Assembly (NCBI RefSeq): GCF_001029445.1
Contig: NZ_LDOT01000002.1
Location: 124,001-188,000, forward strand
Length of the DNA stretch: 64,000 bases
Direction of reading: 5' to 3'
Source: Photobacterium aquae
Lineage (GTDB): Bacteria; Pseudomonadota; Gammaproteobacteria; Enterobacterales; Vibrionaceae
A program made the position numbers and the translations under genes. Shown here in pieces: positions 58,405-64,000 of this stretch (position 1 is the stretch's first letter; each line of letters starts with the position of its first letter). Below the pieces are notes generated by a model. The model was not told the origin of the DNA. It ran no database searches and worked only from the letters and a program-made list of their open reading frames with translations.

Positions 58405-58702
58405 TGTACTCTCCCTGCTGTGGTTATAGGGTGCCCTCTTTCGGAACAACGACTTCCTGTCAAACTTCACCGAAAGTGGAATGCGATATATTCATATGTA
58501 CATACTGGTAGTAACAGATACCGTTGGTACACACAATAAATGTAGTCGGAAACATGACCTTGGTGGGGAAAATATCCTCTCCCCTCAGTTTTAATACAAA
58601 TAGACCTCGGCAAGATCCCCCTATCCTTAGGGACTCATTTCTTTGACAATCAAAGCGCAGGTATAATACGACACCTCAATCCCCCAATAGGATCAGCCTC
58701 CA

Positions 58703-59233
58703 ATGACACATCTTCATATGCCCGCAATGCTAGGGTTTGCAGGTTACAGCGGTTCCGGCAAAACCACCTTGCTAGAACAGGTTATTCCACGCCTCAAAGC
58801 TCACGGATTACGACTCGGCATCATTAAGCACAGCCACCATTCCATCGATCCCGACAAACCGGGCAAGGATAGCTATCGTTTAAGGCATGCAGGCTGCGCC
58901 CAAACCTTGCTGGCAACCAAAGAACGCCACATGCTTTATTTCGAATACGATCACGTCGAACGTCAAGAACCCACACTGGATGAGTGCCTAGAGCAACTGA
59001 AGCTCAACGAATTAGATCTTGTATTAGTAGAAGGGTTTCGTGACCAGCCTTTTTCAAAAATTGAAGTTTTCCGCCCTAGTTATGGCAAACCACTGCTTTT
59101 TCCCAATGATCCCCATATCATTGCCATCGCCACTGACGGTGAACTAAATCAAGAGCATTCACTCCCGCAGCTGGATCTTAACCAACCGGAGGCTATTACC
59201 CGTTACATTTTAGACTGGATGGATAACCAATAA
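58703..59233 (+). CDS. mobB: Molybdopterin-guanine dinucleotide biosynthesis protein MobB
   Basis: The P-loop GYSGSGKTT (residues 14-22), IIKHSHHSIDPDKPGKDSYR and LVLVEGFRDQPFSKIEVFR are MobB hallmarks; the length of 176 aa is normal. MobB is a GTP-binding accessory of MobA in making the molybdenum cofactor dinucleotide. mobA is not adjacent in this window. AGGAT lies nine bases before the ATG. Confidence 0.93.
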   Translation: MTHLHMPAMLGFAGYSGSGKTTLLEQVIPRLKAHGLRLGIIKHSHHSIDPDKPGKDSYRLRHAGCAQTLLATKERHMLYFEYDHVERQEPTLDECLEQLKLNELDLVLVEGFRDQPFSKIEVFRPSYGKPLLFPNDPHIIAIATDGELNQEHSLPQLDLNQPEAITRYILDWMDNQ

Positions 59234-59411
59234 TCACAGGAATGAAAAAGGCCAACTACTGAAGGATTGATATCTTAGATACAAGATAAAATTATGCGAG
59301 CTAGTCGTGGTATCAGCTTAGAAAAAGGTGATATTTCGCACTGAATATTATCTCTGGGTCTCATAGCATGACGATGCAAGCAACTGGATGCATTTTCTAG
59401 GAATACAACGG

Positions 59412-59891
59412 ATGAAGACCCAAGGCCCTATTCACCATTTCAGCACCTACTTGGTATTCGCCTACTCCGGCACGCTGATGTTCAAAGGGTTAGTTTTCCC
59501 TGAACAGCATAGCCGCTTGCTCAATGATACCAACCTCGCGCCTTGCTATATCATTGAACCTCTGGCCTTTTTACTACCAATGATGCTGGGCGTAACTCTT
59601 TTACTTAACGGATTGGCATTGACCAGCTTACGTCCTGTGATTGCCAGCCTAGCCTGCCACCTACTGCTGCCTGGTATCGCCCTCACCCAAGGCTTGCACC
59701 TCGACCGTGCAAACCTCTTGCCCGGCTCTCTATCATCCAATCTCTACAGCACCATAGAACCACAATTTTTCATCATGTTAACCGTGTTTATTATTGCCAA
59801 CATGCTGCACATCAATAATAAAAGCCGCGCAACTACATGTGCTCATAATTCAGCAACGGTTCCCCCCATAAAACGGCGTAATCCCCAATAA
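59412..59891 (+). CDS. Hypothetical membrane protein, 159 aa
   Basis: I do not recognise it. From the ATG at 59412 it has about four hydrophobic segments (YLVFAYSGTLMFKGLVF; AFLLPMMLGVTLLLNGLAL; VIASLACHLLLPGIAL; FIMLTVFIIANML) and a polar C-terminal tail. The pattern is loosely reminiscent of DoxX/DUF417-type membrane proteins, but I cannot support that. An in-frame ATG at 59388 is an alternative start. Confidence 0.6.
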   Translation: MKTQGPIHHFSTYLVFAYSGTLMFKGLVFPEQHSRLLNDTNLAPCYIIEPLAFLLPMMLGVTLLLNGLALTSLRPVIASLACHLLLPGIALTQGLHLDRANLLPGSLSSNLYSTIEPQFFIMLTVFIIANMLHINNKSRATTCAHNSATVPPIKRRNPQ

Positions 59892-59905
59892 CCACCTCTT
59901 TGAAC

Positions 59906-60562
59906 TTAACGGTGCTCAACCTCTGATATTTCCATTTGGAGATAATATTTATCGCTGGGTGGAACCGTAAAGGCGATGTCTTTACCTTCTTTCTCTACAC
60001 CTGAACGCAGATAGGTTTCAGGCATCCGCTTAATTGACGTCCATACCGTTTGATTGTCATTAAGCAGCAAGTGACCGTTATGATCATAGAGTGATAGCTT
60101 TAACGAAACCAAAATAACCGCTTCACTGCCATTGTTACTCATTCTGGTTGGTAACCTAAGCTGACCAGCAACAAACTGCGGAGCCAATACTGTTAGCGTT
60201 ACCCCACCGTATTCGTACATACCCACATCCTGCTGTTGCCCCATTTCAATCACATCACTAGCAGGTACAAGCAATGTTGGCTTGGCTTGCTGAGTTGAAA
60301 CAATATTCGAGGACACATCAGCAGGTGCCGGCAAGGGAGCAGCAGGAAGGATAGATTGAGAATGGGTAGAAGGAGTAACAGGTTGGCGATGTTTGAGATC
60401 TGCAGGCCCATCGACTGGCTGCCAAGTCATGTCATCATTCAAAATGGCTTTGCGCCCGTCTGGCAGGATGACTTCAACAGGTTTGGCCTGAACAAATTGA
60501 ATAAAGCCAAACACCATCCCCACAATGATCACATGGATCACCGTCTCTTTGTTTACTTGCAT
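59906..60562 (-). CDS. DUF3157-like exported protein
   Basis: A signal-like N-terminus (HVIIVGMVFGFIQFVQA) is followed by PVEVILPDGRKAILNDDMTW, the short beta-rich motif of DUF3157 proteins, a Pro/Ser/Gln-rich linker (~60-100) and a C-terminal domain with beta-strands (VILVSLKLSLYDHNGHLLL). It is predicted periplasmic or membrane-anchored; function is unknown. The ATG at 60562 sits eight bases after GGGG; a TTG at 60568 is less likely. Confidence 0.72.
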   Translation of the reverse strand: MQVNKETVIHVIIVGMVFGFIQFVQAKPVEVILPDGRKAILNDDMTWQPVDGPADLKHRQPVTPSTHSQSILPAAPLPAPADVSSNIVSTQQAKPTLLVPASDVIEMGQQQDVGMYEYGGVTLTVLAPQFVAGQLRLPTRMSNNGSEAVILVSLKLSLYDHNGHLLLNDNQTVWTSIKRMPETYLRSGVEKEGKDIAFTVPPSDKYYLQMEISEVEHR

Positions 60563-60723
60563 AACCAACCCCTAGCGTGATGGCCAAGTACACCCCAAAT
60601 GCTTGTGTCAGCACAGCTCTATATCAAATACGTTTAAAATACGTATCATTTCATCAGGTAATTCCCATCTCCTAAACATACTGATGTCACTGTGCATCCT
60701 GCATATGAAAACTTGGCCTTATA

Positions 60724-61308
60724 TTATTGCCTCGTCCGGCATAGTAATTTACGATCCTGCCATGTGATCGTGATCTCCCCTTGATGCTCAATAAACCTGA
60801 CATTTTGGCCCAAATATTTACTGCCACTTGCCGTCGGTTTAGCCAACGTAATTTGTTGTTGGTTTCCCCATGTCAATACCATACTCGCCGGATCTGTTTG
60901 GTTATAAAATACCGCGGTAACGGGCTCTTTATTGTCTTGGCAATCAAGAGAAACCGGCTGTGGTACTTCAAGCTGCCCACTGATAATCTGTAATTCAGCA
61001 ATCCGGCTTTTATAGGCAAACTCCGTACACTTCCTCACATCATTGGCTTTCCAACAATCATTTCGCCCCTTTATCCACCCTCGCTGGATAGCCTTTTGTA
61101 GCTTAGCATCATCAAATGGCAACGCTGGCAAGGCTGTTTCAAACACCCGTTGCATCTCATGATCCAGTGCCGCCAAACCACTATCATTACAAATTAATTT
61201 TTCAACTTCTCCTTGGGCTTTTTTGCAATCAAACGCGGGTTTTCCAGCACTGGCAACCGTTGATAAGCCAATCAATCCGATAGCGACTATCCATGTATAA
61301 TTGGGCAT
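60724..61308 (-). CDS. Lysozyme-inhibitor-like protein: LprI/DUF1311 and MliC-like domains
   Basis: A signal peptide (1-21, ending TVASAG) precedes a DUF1311/LprI-like domain with FDCKKAQGEVEKLICNDSGL, LQKAIQRGWIKGRNDCW and CTEFAYKSRIAEL, whose paired cysteines should form disulfides. The C-terminal half (VSLDCQDNKEPVTAVFYN, TWGNQQQITLAK, ASGSKYLGQNVRF, ITITWQDRKLLC) follows the MliC pattern of C-type lysozyme inhibitors. The protein should act in the periplasm, perhaps protecting peptidoglycan from host lysozyme. No lipobox is seen, so it is probably soluble. Confidence 0.82.
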   Translation of the reverse strand: MPNYTWIVAIGLIGLSTVASAGKPAFDCKKAQGEVEKLICNDSGLAALDHEMQRVFETALPALPFDDAKLQKAIQRGWIKGRNDCWKANDVRKCTEFAYKSRIAELQIISGQLEVPQPVSLDCQDNKEPVTAVFYNQTDPASMVLTWGNQQQITLAKPTASGSKYLGQNVRFIEHQGEITITWQDRKLLCRTRQ

Positions 61309-61432
61309 TGCCTGTCTCCTTTACATTAGTCCACCCCACCCCTTACTTCTTTTTCAAATGTAAGAGGCAACATCGCAATTATAGTCAAGTAATTGGTTTC
61401 GATGTGTTTTTACTAAATAGCAGGCAAAAATG

Positions 61433-61454
61433 AAAAAGGCCTCATAACGAGGCC
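61433..61454 (-). terminator. Intrinsic terminator after the ureohydrolase-like gene
   Basis: GGCCTC / GAGGCC with a five-base loop, followed on the minus strand by five T. Confidence 0.85.
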
Positions 61455-61484
61455 ATAGGCATGATAATAAGGAAGACGCGGGGA

Positions 61485-62471
61485 TCAGATATTTTTGAGG
61501 CTGTGCTGAATCAGCTTCGCGGCGAGTCTTGCAGTCTGGCCTTGATAATCATATTCGGTATAAAGACCAGCAACATCCATAATTCTCACTTTTCCGCTAG
61601 CCATTAACTGTTTGAGAACCATCTCAATCACCGGCAGGCTAACACCATAGACTCGCGACATATTGACCCCTTCGGCTACCGCTGATGAAAACACGGCCAA
61701 GTCCAAACTTAAATGAATATGATCAACCTGCTCAACAAAGGCATCAACCGTAGCTTGAATTTTCCGCCGATATTTCATCTTCATTTCGCTATCTAGCAAC
61801 CACTTTGCCCCTAATTCGCTGGCATAGGCAAAACTGGATTGAGAATTAGTATGGTCACAAATTCCCAACCCCAAATAGCGAAATTCACGCTGCTGTGACT
61901 GACAAAAGCTAGCAACAGAATGAAATGCCGATCCTGATCTTACGGCAAGAGAACGGCGTAACTGGAAATTAGCGTCAATATTGACAATACCCACACGTGA
62001 CGCGCAAGGGTTAGGAAGTGGCGCAATCACTTCAGGCTGAGCGGCATCATTTACCCGGTTTACCGTATCAGACAACGCCCGGTAACTCGCAATTGCCACT
62101 TCGTGGCCTCCCCCTAATACCACGGGGAAATGACCTGCTTGCAAAATTTCACGTACTTTCTGGTACTGCATCGACTGCAACACATCAAACGATGACCATT
62201 CCATCGATTGCTCATCGATAACACCAGCATCATAGAGCGGTACATTAAGCGTCAACGGATACTTGGCTAACATCCGACGAATACTGTCTGGCCCTTCCTT
62301 CGCGCCAATTTGTACATCATAGGCATTGAGACTCAAATCTGTCGCTACGCCAACCAATACCGCCCCTGATTTACGCTGTTCGGCGTAAGGCTCAATCATT
62401 GCTGGAAGCGGATTGATTTCATTCTGTGTGGTTAGGCGGGTAAATGAAAACCAACGTTTGAAATCCAGCAT
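61485..62471 (-). CDS. Ureohydrolase (HutG/arginase) family protein with lost Mn ligands
   Basis: The fold is clear: VGVATDLSLNAYDVQIGAKEGPDSIRRML, VVLGGGHEVAIASY, VGIVNIDANFQLRR, and HIHLSLDLAVFSS in order, like formimidoylglutamase HutG at 328 aa. Active members bind two Mn with GGGH, DAHxD and SxDxD. Here GGGH (H123) and the first Asp of each other motif (D166, D257) remain, but N168, Q170 and A259 replace His, Asp and Asp, so hydrolysis of a guanidino or formimino group is improbable. It lies just downstream of an IclR regulator on the same strand, not in a hut operon. It may bind rather than cleave a ligand. Confidence 0.85.
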   Translation of the reverse strand: MLDFKRWFSFTRLTTQNEINPLPAMIEPYAEQRKSGAVLVGVATDLSLNAYDVQIGAKEGPDSIRRMLAKYPLTLNVPLYDAGVIDEQSMEWSSFDVLQSMQYQKVREILQAGHFPVVLGGGHEVAIASYRALSDTVNRVNDAAQPEVIAPLPNPCASRVGIVNIDANFQLRRSLAVRSGSAFHSVASFCQSQQREFRYLGLGICDHTNSQSSFAYASELGAKWLLDSEMKMKYRRKIQATVDAFVEQVDHIHLSLDLAVFSSAVAEGVNMSRVYGVSLPVIEMVLKQLMASGKVRIMDVAGLYTEYDYQGQTARLAAKLIQHSLKNI

Positions 62472-62493
62472 GCTTGCTCCTTATCTATCAAAA

Positions 62494-63228
62494 TCAGGCA
62501 GCGGGTGGTAACCCTCGAGCCGCCTGCAGAACACTAAAAATAATGGCGTGTTTACGCTTTTGAACCCGGTCTTCCGGCGCCATAATACTCACGGCTCCGA
62601 CAATTTTATTGCCGGAAAAAACAGGTGCTGCAACCCCAGACACACCTGGGTCATACTCAGAAGTACTGATGGCATAGCCCTCTTCTTTTATCTGGGCAAG
62701 CTCTTTCAACCACTGCTCAACAGCATCGGGCTCGGTGATCCCAAAATGATAGAGAGTACCGAGAATCCGAGACTCGGGCAGATGCGCCAAAATAACCTTG
62801 GCTGACGCCCCTCGCACCAACGGCTGGCTTTGGCCTTCTTCATAGGCACAACGCAAGGCATGGGGACTATCAATCCTAGCCATACACAGCGCCCTAAAAC
62901 CTACTGGCACCAAATAAGCCGCCATTTCTCCCGTCTGCTGTTGTAAACGCTGCAAGACTTGATGGACACCACTTGATAATGGCGAAAAACGCTGAAAATT
63001 ACGAAGCAACTGCAATGCGGCAGGTCCGATGGAATAGCAGCTTTGACGAGGGCTTTCTTCAATTAAGTTCCAGTTTTTCAAAATGACCAAGTAACGATAA
63101 ACACTGCTTGACGGCATTCCTGTTTGCTCGCTGAGCACATGCGCTGTCAGTGGCTCGTCTGCCGATGCGATGTGCATCAATAACTGAATCAGCTTTTCAT
63201 TCGCATTGGGTTTAAATTTCGTTGTCAT
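62494..63228 (-). CDS. IclR family transcriptional regulator
   Basis: Residues ~10-70 are the IclR winged helix (LLMHIASADEPLTAHVLSEQ, SSSVYRYLVILKNWNLIEES), followed by the GAF-like effector domain (GEMAAYLVPVGFRALCMARI, SEYDPGVSGVAAPVFSGNKI). Length (244 aa) is normal. The gene precedes the ureohydrolase-like gene by 22 bases, so the two are one transcript. A perfect 11-bp inverted repeat upstream may be its operator. Confidence 0.93.
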   Translation of the reverse strand: MTTKFKPNANEKLIQLLMHIASADEPLTAHVLSEQTGMPSSSVYRYLVILKNWNLIEESPRQSCYSIGPAALQLLRNFQRFSPLSSGVHQVLQRLQQQTGEMAAYLVPVGFRALCMARIDSPHALRCAYEEGQSQPLVRGASAKVILAHLPESRILGTLYHFGITEPDAVEQWLKELAQIKEEGYAISTSEYDPGVSGVAAPVFSGNKIVGAVSIMAPEDRVQKRKHAIIFSVLQAARGLPPAA

Positions 63229-63938
63229 GCTTTCATCCTCTGCTGCCCCTATTTACCCACTAAGCGTCAATACACACAAGGGCAATTTCCATAATGTGAT
63301 AACAACCGCAAATTAAAACACATTAATTATCACATTACGAGAATCAAAAGGAGAATACTGAGAATCAAGGACTTTCTTTCGGTAACATTTTTCACCAAAA
63401 TAACGAACTTAAACATACACAAAATAAGACAACACCTACATTAAACCTCTACTTTTTCGGATAAATCCCCATTGAATCAGAGAGTTATTCTGTATTGATT
63501 TTCAGACTAATCATAAATGATGCAGATAGATAAATATTTCTTGTAAAAACAAAGATTACCAACCCAAATGCGTATAAAGAAGTCGTCAATAAAATGGCGG
63601 GGAATTATTATTGCTGTCATAAAAACACCAGTGTTGATATATATCCTAAAGAATAAATATTGCTTTTAAATAATGTTTTTAATTGAAGACTGTTCTTTTA
63701 GATAAAGATCTTCACCTGCCTAACCAATGAGTCAAAACCCACCCAAAAATAGACAAACAACACGTACCGTTTAGAAAAAATGCTTAAATGGCACTCGTTT
63801 TTCAGTAAAAATGTGCCATAAACGGATAATTTTGCATGGAACCAGCCACATCTCGCTTAAATAATAATATTGTTAATTTATAAATTTAATAGTACATTAC
63901 TACCCTACCGTTTTTCTTTAGTGATTGAATACCTCGCC
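63229..63938. other. Long AT-rich intergenic region
   Basis: About 700 bases without a credible ORF. It contains the iclR promoter and the inverted repeat at 63292-63337 at its left and the promoter of the next gene at its right; nothing else is clear. Confidence 0.55.
63292..63337. promoter_or_regulatory. Inverted repeat upstream of iclR
   Basis: TAATGTGATAA (63292-63302) and its exact inverse TTATCACATTA (63327-63337) are separated by 24 bases, 35 bases centre to centre, about 64 bases upstream of the iclR start codon. A likely regulator-binding pair. Confidence 0.65.
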
Positions 63939-64000
63939 ATGTTTAAAAATCTTTCTGTCGGAAAGAAAATCGCTTTTATATTTTCTATTATTGCCGCTCT
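63939..64000 (+). CDS. N-terminus of a chemoreceptor-like membrane protein, cut by window edge
   Basis: The first 20 codons read MFKNLSVGKKIAFIFSIIAA, a short basic segment followed by a membrane helix, which is how many methyl-accepting chemotaxis proteins of this family begin (LSVGKK...). The rest lies outside the window, so the assignment rests on this start alone. Confidence 0.6.
   Translation, partial: MFKNLSVGKKIAFIFSIIAA

Noticed and set aside
63292-63302. CRP site before iclR
   Set aside because: TGTGA is present but its inverse partner is 35 bases away, not at the six-base spacing needed for CRP.

Overview
The window is chromosomal DNA from a gammaproteobacterium, most likely a member of the Vibrionaceae close to Photobacterium or Vibrio. 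The reasons are the gene families present (YgiQ, KatG, NfsB, YdiJ, AqpZ, BrnQ, DUF2947-, DUF3157- and DUF3541-like proteins), the many chemotaxis and c-di-GMP proteins, the Gly/Leu/Gly/Cys tRNA cluster and the moderate GC content. This placement rests on protein resemblance read by eye, not on a search. I see no insertion sequence, prophage, CRISPR array or integrase.

Layout. 1-8.6 kb: the 3' part of ygiQ, a tiny membrane protein, a diguanylate cyclase, a YggN-like exported protein, a NYN-domain protein, a CDF-like membrane protein, a LysR regulator and aqpZ. 8.7-16.2 kb: the large FAD/Fe-S dehydrogenase ydiJ, a NUDIX-PAP2 fusion, a bacterial FAN1-type nuclease and a pirin-like protein. 16.5-21.2 kb: an overlapping TonB receptor / YfiR / CHASE8-PAS-GGDEF signalling operon. 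21.3-28 kb: small hypotheticals, an acyl-CoA ligase, a DUF3108 protein, and pxpABC followed by a gamma-glutamylcyclotransferase. 28-33.7 kb: a PTS EIIC-EAL fusion, hdeD, a four-gene tRNA operon with its promoter and terminator, kdgK, a small membrane protein and gloA2. 33.8-37.2 kb: two tandem brnQ paralogues, each with its own leader peptide. 37.2-41.5 kb: two chemoreceptors. 41.6-46.6 kb: an RND efflux pump with a divergent TetR regulator. 46.7-49.7 kb: glutaredoxin and the AmmeMemoRadiSam genes. 49.8-59.9 kb: katG, nfsB, DUF3541-like, prpC-alkB, EEP and DEDDh nuclease-family genes, and mobB. 59.9-63.2 kb: exported proteins including a two-domain lysozyme-inhibitor-like protein, then a degenerate ureohydrolase under an IclR regulator. 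The start of another chemoreceptor-like gene is cut by the right edge.

The most striking non-gene signal lies in front of the two brnQ genes. Each has the same promoter hexamers (TTTACA-N17-TATGTT), a short unlisted leader ORF ending in a run of branched-chain codons (Ile-rich for the first, Val-rich for the second), a stop codon fused to a shared set of mutually exclusive hairpins, and a shared CTGACGGTCC box that can pair with the brnQ ribosome-binding site. It looks like amino-acid-specific attenuation of branched-chain amino-acid uptake. A second theme is loss of catalytic or metal-binding residues in otherwise intact genes: the PAP2 half of the NUDIX fusion, the pirin-like protein, the CDF-like protein and the ureohydrolase.
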